Source of the DNA: Clostridiales bacterium UBA6114
GTDB taxonomy: Bacteria > Bacillota > Clostridia > Oscillospirales > Butyricicoccaceae
Direction of reading: 5' to 3'
Length of the DNA: 64,000 nucleotides
Assembly (NCBI GenBank): GCA_002423435.1
Contig: DIWE01000026.1
Location: 3,528 to 67,527 of the forward strand
Shown: positions 1 to 8,942 of the stretch, piece after piece
Position numbering within the stretch: position 1 is the stretch's first letter
Layout of the letters: each line of letters opens with the position of its first letter
The notes under the pieces: model-generated
The model's database searches: none
What the model was told of the DNA's origin: nothing
What the model saw: only the letters and a program-made list of their open reading frames with translations
Made by a program: the position numbers and the translations under genes

Positions 1-1890
1 CGCCGGATTCCATGTGACGGTTCCGGTGTACTGCTCCGTTTCGGTTATGACCGATACCGGTGAAGCCCCTCTTTCCGGTGCTGTCACGCCCTCGATTGCC
101 GCTATGCTGACAGGGCAGACAATCGGCGACCACTTGGCGTACAAAATCGTATCGCCCGAAACGGTGTCGCCGCCGAAAGTAAAGTCGTCGGTGCATTCCT
201 CGTCTTTATACCAGCCGCCGAAATCAAAGCCGGAAAGCGTGGGGTCCATGGGTTCCGATAACGTATCCCCTTCTGCTGCATAAAGATCGGGGACAGCCGA
301 GCCTTCGCCGGTTTCGAACGAAACGATGCAGACAATATGAAATGGAAGGCTTTGTGCCTCCGCATATGTCTGCGCCGTGGAACCGCTGCGGCCGTAAATG
401 CCGTCATGCCCGATACCCGTATATTGAAATACATTGCTGCCAAAAACCGTGTCGTCGCCGAGGGCAACCGCTTTGGTAAGGCCTCCGCAAAAAGAAAATG
501 CGGAGTTGCCGATGCTTAAGACCCCTTCCGGGATGACCACGTCGCAGAGGCTGTCGCAACCCATAAAAGCACCTGTGCCAATACCCGCCAAACTCTTAGG
601 CAGAGTTATTTTCGGCAGGTCCAGGCAATTAAAGAAGGTATATTCGCCGAGGCTTTCAATTCCTTCCGGGACGGTGACTTCCGTTAATCTGTTGCAGGCA
701 TTGAAAGCGTAGGCTCCGATACTTGTCACGCTGCCCGGGATAACCGGCTCCTCAAACACCGCGTTATTACAGTTGAAAAACGCGCCCTCGCCGATTTCCG
801 TGACGCTTCCCGGGATGCTGACGTCGGTCAGTGTTTTGGAATCGAGAAACGCGTAATCGCCGACTTTCGTGACGCTTCCCGGAATATCAAGCGTTCCCGC
901 ACGCCCGGCGGGGTGGCGGATCAGGGTCGTTTTGTCGGCATTATAAAGTACGCCGTCCTCGCTGGAAAACGCCGTATTGTCTCCGTCAACAACAATTTCA
1001 GTCAGCGCGTTGCAGCCGTTCAGCGCGTCCGCGCCGATGGAGGTCACGTTTTTGGGAATCGTAAGACTTTGAAGTGCCTCACAATTGAAGAACAGACGGT
1101 CCGGTATGGCGGTGAAGGCTGCGTTATCCGGCAGCGTAACGCTCTCAAGGGATCGGCAGGCGTCAAACGCGCCTTCGCCGATGGATGTGACCGAATCCGG
1201 AAGTAAAATGCTTTCAATACCCGAATCGAAAAAAGCCTGGCTTCCGATGGATTCAAGATAAATTAACGACGAGATATTATTCACCGTCGTCAGGCTGTAG
1301 TCTCCGTTGAAGAGGTTATCCGGTATATTAGTAAAGCCCGGATTATTCGGCAGCGTAATGCTTTCAAGGGCAGAACAGCCTGCGAAAGCGGCGCTGCCGA
1401 TGCCTGTCACTGAATCAGGGATGATATTTGTTTCTGAATCCCGGATTTTGATTGCGGTCAGGGCTTTGCAGTTGTAAAACGCCGAGGCACCGATCGTCTG
1501 AAGATTATTAGGCAAAGTCACGGAGGTCATGGTGGTACACTTGTAAAAAGCGTTGTCTCCAATGTCCGTCACACTGTCCGGCATGGAAAAGGTTACAATT
1601 TTGGAGGGGAAGAAAATGGGATCGGATACTTTAAAGGCGTTGCTTTCTATTCGCGTCACCGTCACCGGACCGGAGCCGGCGTCAAGCGCCGCGGGAAGTG
1701 CCATATCGGCGGACAGCGCGGTACATCCGGTAATGCTCAACGTGCCGTCGTCAAGCACCTTCCATTTCCATATGTCGGTTGTGCCGGTCTCTCCGACCGC
1801 CCCTGCCGCCGCCGGCAACAGCGTCAGGATAAGCGCCAGAGAAAGCGCCAGACTGAGCAAAGCTGAAGATAGTTTTCTCGGTTTTGCCAT
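1..1890 (-). CDS. BspA-like leucine-rich-repeat secreted surface protein (3' end cut off by window)
   Basis: Reading the minus strand from ATG at 1890 gives 630 codons with no stop, so the C-terminus lies outside the window. A signal peptide (MAKPRKLSS, then an Leu/Ala-rich core ending in AAAGA) is followed by about ten BspA-type LRR_5 repeats of the form SVTSIGxxAFxxCxxLxxVxLP (about residues 50-510). An InlB-type B repeat follows (ending FGGWYKDEE...DTILYAKW), then the start of another extracellular repeat. Such proteins are exported and usually bind surfaces or ligands. The gene lies downstream of, and on the same strand as, a LAL regulator (2065-4683). It has its own leader with AAGGAGAG before the ATG, and a 17-base motif shared with the 27.7 kb locus. 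The ligand is unknown. Confidence 0.85.
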   Translation of the reverse strand, partial: MAKPRKLSSALLSLALSLALILTLLPAAAGAVGETGTTDIWKWKVLDDGTLSITGCTALSADMALPAALDAGSGPVTVTRIESNAFKVSDPIFFPSKIVTFSMPDSVTDIGDNAFYKCTTMTSVTLPNNLQTIGASAFYNCKALTAIKIRDSETNIIPDSVTGIGSAAFAGCSALESITLPNNPGFTNIPDNLFNGDYSLTTVNNISSLIYLESIGSQAFFDSGIESILLPDSVTSIGEGAFDACRSLESVTLPDNAAFTAIPDRLFFNCEALQSLTIPKNVTSIGADALNGCNALTEIVVDGDNTAFSSEDGVLYNADKTTLIRHPAGRAGTLDIPGSVTKVGDYAFLDSKTLTDVSIPGSVTEIGEGAFFNCNNAVFEEPVIPGSVTSIGAYAFNACNRLTEVTVPEGIESLGEYTFFNCLDLPKITLPKSLAGIGTGAFMGCDSLCDVVIPEGVLSIGNSAFSFCGGLTKAVALGDDTVFGSNVFQYTGIGHDGIYGRSGSTAQTYAEAQSLPFHIVCIVSFETGEGSAVPDLYAAEGDTLSEPMDPTLSGFDFGGWYKDEECTDDFTFGGDTVSGDTILYAKWSPIVCPVSIAAIEGVTAPERGASPVSVITETEQYTGTVTWNPA

Positions 1891-1991
1891 GTTTTTCTCT
1901 CCTTATATTGCAGGTTATCTGCTGTTTGCGATTTACATTTTCTAGAAAATTTGCCTGCACATTTTTACAGTAGCATAAAATCCAAAACCGC

Positions 1992-2008
1992 ACATCGTAC
2001 CAAAGTAC
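1992..2008 (-). promoter_or_regulatory. Shared 17-base motif before surface-protein gene (candidate operator)
   Basis: ACATCGTACCAAAGTAC on the plus strand (GTACTTTGGTAC dyad on the coding strand) recurs without a mismatch at 27733-27749, in the equivalent gap of the second LAL/surface-protein cassette. It lies about 100 bases before the surface-protein ATG, just upstream of a -10-like TATGCT. Its role as the LAL regulator's binding site is inference. Confidence 0.55.
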
Positions 2009-2010
2009 AA

Positions 2011-2049
2011 TACAAAAGATCCGTGCAGACTTTGCACGGATCTTTTGTA
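2011..2049 (-). terminator. Terminator after LAL regulator
   Basis: Perfect 17-bp inverted repeat (arms 2011-2027 and 2033-2049, TACAAAAGATCCGTGCA) with a 5-base loop. The arms end in A/T runs that give a U-tract in either direction. It separates the regulator from the downstream surface-protein gene, which therefore probably has its own promoter. Confidence 0.75.
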
Positions 2050-2064
2050 TGATTTATATATTCT

Positions 2065-4683
2065 CTATCTCAGTCCCAATTCGCGAATCAGCTTCACGCA
2101 CTGGGCCCGGTTTTTTAAGCCAAGCTTGCCGTATATGTTTCCTGTATGCGCCTTGACCGTCCGGAGGCTGATGCCGAGTTGTTCGCCGATCTCCCGGTTT
2201 GTCGCGGCGTTCGCCATCAGCTCAAGCACTTTCCTCTCCTGCGCCGTCAGCTGTTCGAAGATTCGCCCGGTCACTCCTTCAGCGACCACGTCACGCGCCT
2301 CCAGGGTCTTAAGCAGGCTTTCCGGCATCTGTTTCAATAGGCTTCCGGCATATGCCCTCCGCTCTTTTGAATCGCCGGTCCGTTTCCCTCCCGATTTTGT
2401 GTACGAGCGAAGCATCCGGGCCATAGGGAACAGTTCATCCAGATAGCTTCTGACAAAGCCCTCCCGCATGCCGATATCGAGCGACTCGTCCAGATATTTG
2501 AAAGCGAGCCTTGTGCTGTTTTTTTGGAAAGCGAGCAAAGAAAGAAGATTTAATACCTCCACCCGGCTGTGGAGCCTTCTGCTGCCGCCCGTGAACGCGA
2601 GGAGCCTCTGCAAAAGGAGAGAGGCGTCGTCCGTCCGGTTTAAAGACATCAGAGCCCTTGCGTATACGATCAGCTCAAACTCTCTGATCTTATTGATTTC
2701 CGCAAAAAGGCTCAGTTTTCCGGACGTCTGCCACTCCCGAGCCTTTTCCATATCGCCGATATCCAGGCACAACCGGCACCGGAAAGCCTGAATCAGATAA
2801 ACCCAATGCGCTTTGTTATACTGCCGAAGCCGCTCCTCACACTCCCCGATGACCCGAAAAGCGCCTTCCATATCTCCCTGGGCCCGCTTTATCCGCGCAA
2901 TGTCCGCCATGGCGGGCACAAGGGTACCCGGGCAGCCTGCCTCTCCCGCCTCCTCAATCGCCTTTAACAAATACGGGAGCGCTTCGTCAAGCCGGTTGCT
3001 CTCATAAAAGTATTCGCCGGTGCAAAGCGGCGCATATCCGGGATTTTTTGAAATCATCCCGCGATAGTTTTCCACCATTTTTTCATATTTGTCCGGGGCC
3101 TCTTTTATAAGGCCGATCAGAAGGTTTATGGGGCAGCGGTAAAAGTAAATATCCGCCGTATTGAAGTCGTTATATTCGGGCATTCGGTATGCCCCGTTCG
3201 CATTTGTCTCGGCCGCCCCGAAAAGCAGCGGCAAATATTCCGCATTTCCTTCCCGGATCAGCAGGTTCGCCTCCACCAAAGTGCCAGCCGCCCTGATAAA
3301 TTCGCTCGTCTCCGGTTCTGCGGCATATGGATCACTGTCCTTTTGCACCTTCATCCGGGCAACCCATTGCCGTGCCAGATCAAACCGGCCGATTTCCGCA
3401 TAATACATCGCGTATATCACGGCGATCTTAAAGCCTTTATCCCGGTACTCCGCCGGCATCCGTTCGACCCATGACAAGAGCGTGCCGAAGTCGTTCCGGT
3501 GGATCAAATGGTCGATGTCGTGTTCGATCACTTCAAATGCTTCAGGGAATAGCCCGCCGCTGAGCAGATGCTCCACCGCATCATACAGAAAGCCGTGCTC
3601 CCGGCACCAAAAAGCGGCTTTTTTGTGGAGGCCGGGGAGCTCATTGGGGGCAGACTCAAAAAGGAGCTTGTAAAGAAGATTTCGAAACAGATAGTGGTAT
3701 CGATATTCTTGCCCCTGATCGTCGAGCGCCGTCAGGAAGCCGCTCCCCGCCCTGATTTCTCTCAGCATTCGGCCTGCATTGCCCGCCCCCGTAACGGCGT
3801 CGCAAATGGCTTCCGAAAGGGTATCAAGTATGGAGGTTTTCATGGCAAAGGACAACTTTTCCAAAGTCCATGTGCGGATCAGTTCCTCTTTCAAGTACTC
3901 CTCAATATCCCTGCTCGACCGAGCGAGAGCGGCAATGGCGTCGTTTTTTCCGTCGGATTCCTCCATGGACATGGAAACTGCAACCAGCGCCGCCGCCCAG
4001 CCTTCCGAATAGGTCATGACTTTGTTCAGATCCTCATTGTCGAGGGTATAGCCTCTCGCCTGATAAAAACGGGTGATCTCCTCTTCGTCAAAACGCAGAT
4101 CCTCTTCCGAAAGCCGCCGGACCTGCCATTTTAGCCTCTGCTTCGGCAGTTCAATCCCCGGCTCCGTCCGGCTGATGAAAATCAGGTGCATGTTCGCAGG
4201 CAGATAGTCAATCAGGTAGTTAAGCCCCGCCCATATGGAAGGCTCGCTGATCATGTGCACATCGTCCAGCACAAGCAGGAAATCGGACCCGACTTTCGAC
4301 AATTGATCGATGAGGATATTTAAATGGATGTTGGCTTTCAGCAGCTCATAAGACGAAAAAACATATTCCGTATCTTTGCTGACGCCAATGAAAACGCCGT
4401 CAAGAGCAGCACAGACATACCGCCAGAAGGTTGCCGGGTCGTTGTCGCCCGGGTCCAGGGACAGCCAGGCCGAGGGCAGGCCGCATGTGCTCAGCCAGTC
4501 CAAAACCGCGGTTGTCTTGCCGTAGCCCGCGGGTGCCGTGACCAGCGTAAACCTGCATTTTAAGGCATGATCCAATTTTCGATGCAGACGCCTTCGCGAA
4601 ACCAAATACGGGTTCATTTCCGGCGTGCTGTATTTTGTTCCGATCAACCCGGCTTTGAATGTTTCTTCTTCCATAATTGACAT
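2065..4683 (-). CDS. MalT-like LAL-type ATP-dependent LuxR-family transcriptional activator (copy 1)
   Basis: About 872 aa. The N-terminal STAND/NTPase domain has a Walker A APAGYGKTT (about residues 50-58) and a Walker B-like LLVLDDVHM. A long helical TPR-like region follows, and a C-terminal LuxR helix-turn-helix (LTAQERKVLELMANAATNRE, then RTVKAHTGNIYGKL). This is the architecture of MalT-type regulators, which are switched on by a ligand together with ATP and then activate a nearby target. ATG 4683 is chosen as the start; an in-frame GTG at 4701 is possible, and the same alternative exists in the paralogue. The close paralogue at 27825-30443 shares long identical blocks and the same upstream promoter. 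The probable target is the adjacent surface-protein gene (inference). Confidence 0.92.
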   Translation of the reverse strand: MSIMEEETFKAGLIGTKYSTPEMNPYLVSRRRLHRKLDHALKCRFTLVTAPAGYGKTTAVLDWLSTCGLPSAWLSLDPGDNDPATFWRYVCAALDGVFIGVSKDTEYVFSSYELLKANIHLNILIDQLSKVGSDFLLVLDDVHMISEPSIWAGLNYLIDYLPANMHLIFISRTEPGIELPKQRLKWQVRRLSEEDLRFDEEEITRFYQARGYTLDNEDLNKVMTYSEGWAAALVAVSMSMEESDGKNDAIAALARSSRDIEEYLKEELIRTWTLEKLSFAMKTSILDTLSEAICDAVTGAGNAGRMLREIRAGSGFLTALDDQGQEYRYHYLFRNLLYKLLFESAPNELPGLHKKAAFWCREHGFLYDAVEHLLSGGLFPEAFEVIEHDIDHLIHRNDFGTLLSWVERMPAEYRDKGFKIAVIYAMYYAEIGRFDLARQWVARMKVQKDSDPYAAEPETSEFIRAAGTLVEANLLIREGNAEYLPLLFGAAETNANGAYRMPEYNDFNTADIYFYRCPINLLIGLIKEAPDKYEKMVENYRGMISKNPGYAPLCTGEYFYESNRLDEALPYLLKAIEEAGEAGCPGTLVPAMADIARIKRAQGDMEGAFRVIGECEERLRQYNKAHWVYLIQAFRCRLCLDIGDMEKAREWQTSGKLSLFAEINKIREFELIVYARALMSLNRTDDASLLLQRLLAFTGGSRRLHSRVEVLNLLSLLAFQKNSTRLAFKYLDESLDIGMREGFVRSYLDELFPMARMLRSYTKSGGKRTGDSKERRAYAGSLLKQMPESLLKTLEARDVVAEGVTGRIFEQLTAQERKVLELMANAATNREIGEQLGISLRTVKAHTGNIYGKLGLKNRAQCVKLIRELGLR

Positions 4684-4713
4684 AAACCCCGAATCCCACA
4701 CGTTTCTTTACCT

Positions 4714-4743
4714 ATAATATCGGTTTGGAATAGCTGTTTTCAA
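4714..4743 (-). promoter_or_regulatory. Promoter of LAL regulator copy 1
   Basis: On the minus strand TTGAAA (4738-4743), an 18-base spacer and TATTAT (4714-4719). The same arrangement and surrounding bases recur before the second LAL gene at 30474-30503, so the promoter was duplicated with the gene. Confidence 0.65.
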
Positions 4744-4815
4744 CAAAATTGTGTAAAAAAAGTGCGGTCCGTCTTTTAAATCCCTTCGCCTGCATTGGGC
4801 ATATGATCCAGCCTC

Positions 4816-4831
4816 TGCTTCACGTGGAACA
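4816..4831. other. parS-like 16-mer (14 of 16 match)
   Basis: TGCTTCACGTGGAACA differs at two positions from the parS consensus TGTTTCACGTGAAACA seen twice at 38 kb. It lies in the 305-base gap between the LAL gene and the phosphatase. It may be a degenerate ParB site or chance. Confidence 0.3.
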
Positions 4832-4913
4832 GAACGGAATTTTTTTTCAGTCATTCGCTGATATTAAACACAAGAGCGGTCCTTCGGGGCCAAAATCCAT
4901 ATTTTTGCAATTT

Positions 4914-4957
4914 TTTTACTATGCTTTGCTTTTGATTTTACATGCTCTCTGTATAAT
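4914..4957 (+). promoter_or_regulatory. Pho-box-like phased repeats and promoter of alkaline phosphatase
   Basis: Three direct repeats, TTTTACT (4914), TTTGCTT (4925) and TTTTACA (4936), recur every 11 bases. They end nine bases before a consensus -10 TATAAT (4952-4957), with no good -35. This is the layout expected for a PhoP/PhoB-activated promoter. The assignment to PhoP is inferred from the layout and from the downstream phosphatase. Confidence 0.55.
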
Positions 4958-5006
4958 AAAAATCGGTTTAGTGGCATCCAAACTAATATTGCTGAGGAGA
5001 TGTAAA

Positions 5007-6542
5007 ATGAAAAAAAGAATTCCGGGACTCTTTTTGGGCTTAATGATGTCGGTATCGATTTTATCGGGCTGTGACAATCAGGCTGGAACTCCCGCACCGT
5101 CCACATCCGCAGTACAGCCCGCCTCCGCTCCGGTGGAGCAAACCGCGCCGGCCGAAAAAACGCCGAAATACGTCTTTTTATTCATCGGCGACGGAATGTC
5201 CCATGTGCAGGTCAACGCTGCCCAGGTCTATACGGGAAACAACAAGTCCGGCGAAGTCGCCATGAAAAATTTGAATTTTACGAAATTCCCCGTAGCCGGC
5301 GTTGCAACAACCTATGATTCCACTTCCTTCTGTCCGGATTCCGCTTCCACCGCAACGTCCATTTCCTGCGGCGTGAAAACCCACAGCGGAGTAATCGGGC
5401 TCAATGTCGACAAGACCACAAAACCGCAAAGCATCACTGAAAAATTAAAAGCAGCCGGCATGAAGATCGGCATCGTTTCAAGCGTGACCATCAACCACGC
5501 GACTCCGGCCGCCTTCTACGCGCATATCGCGTCCAGAAACGATTACTATGAAATCGCGGAGCAGCTCGCAAACAGCAATTTTGATTATTTCGGCGGCGGC
5601 GCAATCAGCGAACCCACAGGCAAGGATAAAACAAAACCGGACGTAACCGAAACCATTAAAAGCAAAGGCTACAAGGTTGTAAACACCAAAAATGACATCC
5701 TTGCGCTAAACAGCTCCTCGGGAAAAGTCTACGCGGTCAATCCCGTGCTTCAGGATTCCGGTTCCATTCCTTATGCCATAGATACAAAAGCCGACGATTT
5801 GACGCTTTCCGATTACGTAAAGAAGGGCATCGACGTTCTTGACAATGAAAAAGGATTCTTTATGATGTGCGAATCGGGCAAGATTGACTGGGCCTGCCAC
5901 GCAAATGACGCGCTGAGCACGATTACCGATACGCTGGCTTTTGAAAAAGCAATTCAGGTTGCCGTGGATTTTGCGGACAAGCACCCCGACGATACCCTGA
6001 TTCTCGTCACCGGCGACCATGAAACGGGCGGCATGACAATAGGATATGCGGCAACCGGCTACAATACGGCGTTCGATATTTTAGGCAGGCAAAAAATGTC
6101 CTATATCGCTTTTGATTCCCTGATCACCGACATGAAAAAGAATAATCCGAAGCTCACCTTAAACGACGTGCTGCCTGTGATCAAAGAAAATTTCGGCCTG
6201 CTCGCACCGTCGGACCCCGATGCAAAAATTGAAGCAAACAAAGCTTACACGCTTACTGACTACGAATTTGAGAAGCTTGAAAGCGGCTTCGCGGAGTCTA
6301 TGAAACCGACAGATAAGCGTACAAAGAACCCCGAGACCGACCTTTTGTACAGCACATACGATCCGCTTTCGGTGACCCTGACCCACATCATCAACAATAA
6401 GGCGGGCATCGGCTGGACCTCCTACGCGCACACCGGCACCCCGGTCCCTGTCTACGCAATGGGCGTGGGCGCCGAACAATTCGGCGGTTCCTATGACAAT
6501 ACGGATATCTTCAAAAAGCTTATTTCTGTGTGCGGCCTTTAA
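5007..6542 (+). CDS. phoA: Alkaline phosphatase lipoprotein (PhoA family)
   Basis: 511 aa from ATG 5007, which follows GAGGAGA at a good distance; the frame is open further upstream but lacks a ribosome site. An N-terminal signal ends in lipobox LSGC (Cys22), so the enzyme is anchored outside the membrane. Metal and active-site motifs of alkaline phosphatase are present: FIGDGMS (about 59-65), nucleophile Ser112 in CPDSASTATS, HATPAAFYAH, and VTGDHETGGM. A C-terminal SYAHTGTPVPVYAMG holds the last metal histidine. It releases phosphate from organic monoesters. The phased repeats upstream suggest phosphate-starvation control. The gene is followed by a strong terminator and is monocistronic. 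Confidence 0.93.
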   Translation: MKKRIPGLFLGLMMSVSILSGCDNQAGTPAPSTSAVQPASAPVEQTAPAEKTPKYVFLFIGDGMSHVQVNAAQVYTGNNKSGEVAMKNLNFTKFPVAGVATTYDSTSFCPDSASTATSISCGVKTHSGVIGLNVDKTTKPQSITEKLKAAGMKIGIVSSVTINHATPAAFYAHIASRNDYYEIAEQLANSNFDYFGGGAISEPTGKDKTKPDVTETIKSKGYKVVNTKNDILALNSSSGKVYAVNPVLQDSGSIPYAIDTKADDLTLSDYVKKGIDVLDNEKGFFMMCESGKIDWACHANDALSTITDTLAFEKAIQVAVDFADKHPDDTLILVTGDHETGGMTIGYAATGYNTAFDILGRQKMSYIAFDSLITDMKKNNPKLTLNDVLPVIKENFGLLAPSDPDAKIEANKAYTLTDYEFEKLESGFAESMKPTDKRTKNPETDLLYSTYDPLSVTLTHIINNKAGIGWTSYAHTGTPVPVYAMGVGAEQFGGSYDNTDIFKKLISVCGL

Positions 6543-6571
6543 TATCCGCGTTCGGAATTTATAAAAATCAG

Positions 6572-6601
6572 ACAGGCCGGACTGTTGTCCGGCCTGTTTT
6601 T
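6572..6601 (+). terminator. Rho-independent terminator after alkaline phosphatase
   Basis: ACAGGCCGGAC (6572-6582) and GTCCGGCCTGT (6587-6597) pair with a TGTT loop and are followed by TTTT. Confidence 0.9.
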
Positions 6602-6622
6602 GCAGGGAGGCTATAGATTCCT

Positions 6623-7789
6623 TTGAAAAACGTGTTTAAGAAAATCAACAAAAAGGAAGCCGTTTTTGTTTCTTTGTTCGTCCTGATCCTGACCGTTCTG
6701 GCTCTGTTTCCCACCGGCTTTGAAAAACAGATCTATATAAACTCCGAGGGCGTCCGGGCAAAGGTAACTGCCGTCAATAACGAGGGCACCTACAGCACGG
6801 GGCTGATCAAACAGGGCGCTCAAAGCTGCACCATCCTGATTTTGTCGGGGGAGCATAAGGGAGAAACGGCAGAGGCGACGAACCTCTACGTCGGAAAAAT
6901 GGAATTCGACAAAGTCTTCGTGCCGGGCGACACCGTATGGGTGCTGCTCGAACGGGACGAGGCCAATAAAATTATTTACGCAAACATGGTGGAGCATTAC
7001 AGGGCCTCGAAAGAACTTTTTCTGATTTGCATTTTCGCCGTCTGCATCATTTTGTTTTCCGGCTTTACGGGAATAAGGACCCTTCTCTCCTTTGCCTTTG
7101 CGCTCTTGAGCATCTGGAAAATCCTGATTCCCTGCATGCTTAAGGGAATGAATCCGATGCTTATCGCACTTTTGGTCGGCAATATGATTACCGTCGCGAC
7201 TCTCCTGCTGGTAGCCGGATTTACAAAAAAAGCCTTCACCGCCATCGCGGGCGCGGTATCCTGCTCACTTGTCACCTGTTTTTTAGCGATCGTTTGGGGA
7301 AAAATCTTCGATATCCACGGCGCAGTCATGCAATGGTCGGAATCCCTTCTCTACGCGGGCTTTGAAAGCCTTGACCTGACATCCATTTTTCAGGCGGGCA
7401 TTTATCTTGCCTGCTCAGGGGCGATCCTCGATCTTTCCATAGATATTTCCGCGGCGCTCGATGAAATCGTCAAAAACAATCCCCAGGTTACTAGAAAAGG
7501 GTTGATTATGTCCGGCCTGACCATCGGGAGATCGGTGGTGGGAAGCCAGACGACGACGCTCCTGCTCGCCTATATGGGAAGTTATATTTCGGTCATGATG
7601 GTTTACATGGCGCAGGGAACGCCGATGATGAACATCTTAAACACAAAGATGATTGCCTCCGAGATCCTGCACACCTTTGTCGGCTGCATCGGGCTTGTGC
7701 TTGTTTCTCCCCTGACTTCGGTTGTCTGTGGGCTTGCCTATAACAGGCAGAAAAACGCAATAGAATCCCAAGAGGCAATAAACATATAA
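6623..7789 (+). CDS. YibE/F-family multi-pass membrane protein
   Basis: 388 aa, read from TTG 6623 after AGGGAGG (spacing about 12; a GTG at 6632 is the alternative). One N-terminal membrane segment (about residues 13-31) is followed by a roughly 90-residue extracytoplasmic beta-rich domain. Seven or so further helices follow (about 130-375). The family hallmark is the region LDLSIDISAALDEI and IGRSVVGSQTTTLLLAYMG. YibE/F proteins are widespread in Firmicutes, and no biochemical function is firmly known. It begins just after the phosphatase terminator and ends before a long hairpin shared with the convergent gene. Confidence 0.85.
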   Translation: MKNVFKKINKKEAVFVSLFVLILTVLALFPTGFEKQIYINSEGVRAKVTAVNNEGTYSTGLIKQGAQSCTILILSGEHKGETAEATNLYVGKMEFDKVFVPGDTVWVLLERDEANKIIYANMVEHYRASKELFLICIFAVCIILFSGFTGIRTLLSFAFALLSIWKILIPCMLKGMNPMLIALLVGNMITVATLLLVAGFTKKAFTAIAGAVSCSLVTCFLAIVWGKIFDIHGAVMQWSESLLYAGFESLDLTSIFQAGIYLACSGAILDLSIDISAALDEIVKNNPQVTRKGLIMSGLTIGRSVVGSQTTTLLLAYMGSYISVMMVYMAQGTPMMNILNTKMIASEILHTFVGCIGLVLVSPLTSVVCGLAYNRQKNAIESQEAINI

Positions 7790-7833
7790 AAACCCAAGGA
7801 ATCCCCGCCGGATAAAGAGTTCGGGCATTGAAA

Positions 7834-7893
7834 AACGACGGTTAAAGCATAGGAACATTTCAAAAAGAATGTTCCTATACTTTAACCGTCGTT
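7834..7893. terminator. Long hairpin between convergent genes (bidirectional terminator)
   Basis: Arms 7834-7859 and 7868-7893 are 26 bases with one mismatch and an 8-base A-rich loop. The hairpin lies between the ends of the YibE/F gene (7789, plus) and the secreted protein (7897, minus). The stem is longer than most terminators and lacks a long T-run, so a small inverted-repeat element is an alternative. Confidence 0.55.
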
Positions 7894-7896
7894 CAA

Positions 7897-8784
7897 TCAA
7901 TGGTCTGCATAAGCAATTGATACGATATTGCCCTTTACCGCGTCGACTTTTATGCGGATACCAAGGGGCGATTTTCCATAATAAGAGCTACTGTTTACAA
8001 CCCAATTCCCGTTTTCGTAGCACGTACTTTTATTTGGCTTTTCATTTTCGGCCAATATTGCTTCATATAATTCCTTACCTACTTTTGATAGCTCGCCTTT
8101 TATAATGGCATACCGCTCATTGTTTTCAGTCCATACGACGGTCTTTCCGGTGTGTTCCGAAAACCATTTTTTATAATCGGCACTTTCAAACGCAACTTTT
8201 TCGGCAGCTTCAGGCAGTATGACCTTTTCCGCATCGCTTTCTATTGTAATGGGAAAGGAAACGGAAACCGTATCGTCGGGGTTTCGGGTCAATCCCGCGC
8301 CGACCAAATAGACGCCGCCCCATGCGTCGATCTGCTCCGCACCTAAATCTATTTTGGGAAGCAGGACACGCTCATATTCAATGGATGTGCCGGGCTGCAG
8401 ATTGCCTTGCGCTATAACCTGCGGCACGGGAAGGTCGCAATCCGATGGTTCAGAAGCAAGCCAAAAGGATTTTTGCGCGTCGGATATGCCTGCGGACACA
8501 TAGCCGGCCGACGCTACCCCGGTGAAAAGATGGATTTCATGATCGGATACATTGGTAACCTTTAAATGTATATTTATCTCATCCCGCAGGGTAAACCGGG
8601 CCTTATTCAGCGTAACAGTGAATTTAAGGCCGTCTTTTATCTCCGTATAAACCGTTTCTTCATTTTGGACGCTGATTTTTTCTATAGATAAATCGGGGTT
8701 AATATCTGAAGCCGCAACTGGCGCGGTAGTAAATGCAACGGATAATGCCACGACGCCCAAGAGTACGATACCCCTTTTATTCAT
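7897..8784 (-). CDS. Secreted protein of unknown function with N-terminal beta-sandwich-like domain
   Basis: 295 aa with a clear signal peptide (MNKRGIVLLGVVALSVAFTT, cleavage near APVAAS), preceded by GGGGGG seven bases before the ATG. Residues about 45-190 look like a beta-sandwich (FTVTLNKARFTLRDEINIHL, then LKVTNVSDHEIHLF) similar in style to BsuPI-type extracellular domains. Residues 195-295 look like a second alpha/beta domain. No catalytic motif was recognised. It stands alone between the convergent YibE/F gene and a MerR regulator on the same strand. Confidence 0.75.
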   Translation of the reverse strand: MNKRGIVLLGVVALSVAFTTAPVAASDINPDLSIEKISVQNEETVYTEIKDGLKFTVTLNKARFTLRDEINIHLKVTNVSDHEIHLFTGVASAGYVSAGISDAQKSFWLASEPSDCDLPVPQVIAQGNLQPGTSIEYERVLLPKIDLGAEQIDAWGGVYLVGAGLTRNPDDTVSVSFPITIESDAEKVILPEAAEKVAFESADYKKWFSEHTGKTVVWTENNERYAIIKGELSKVGKELYEAILAENEKPNKSTCYENGNWVVNSSSYYGKSPLGIRIKVDAVKGNIVSIAYADH

Positions 8785-8942
8785 GATTTGATTCCCCCCA
8801 ATGTTTGTATAAACAGACGGAAATATATGCTTTTTGTTCCATATAGGGTAATAGTATTAAAATGGCAAAAAGTAGGGGAAGGCGCGTCAAAATTTATAGG
8901 GGAAGCTCTCGAGTTTTACAGTGCTCAAAAATCTGTCATATG

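Noticed and set aside
4749..5006. N-terminal extension of the alkaline phosphatase
   Set aside because: It would bury the lipoprotein signal; promoter and ribosome site lie inside this stretch.
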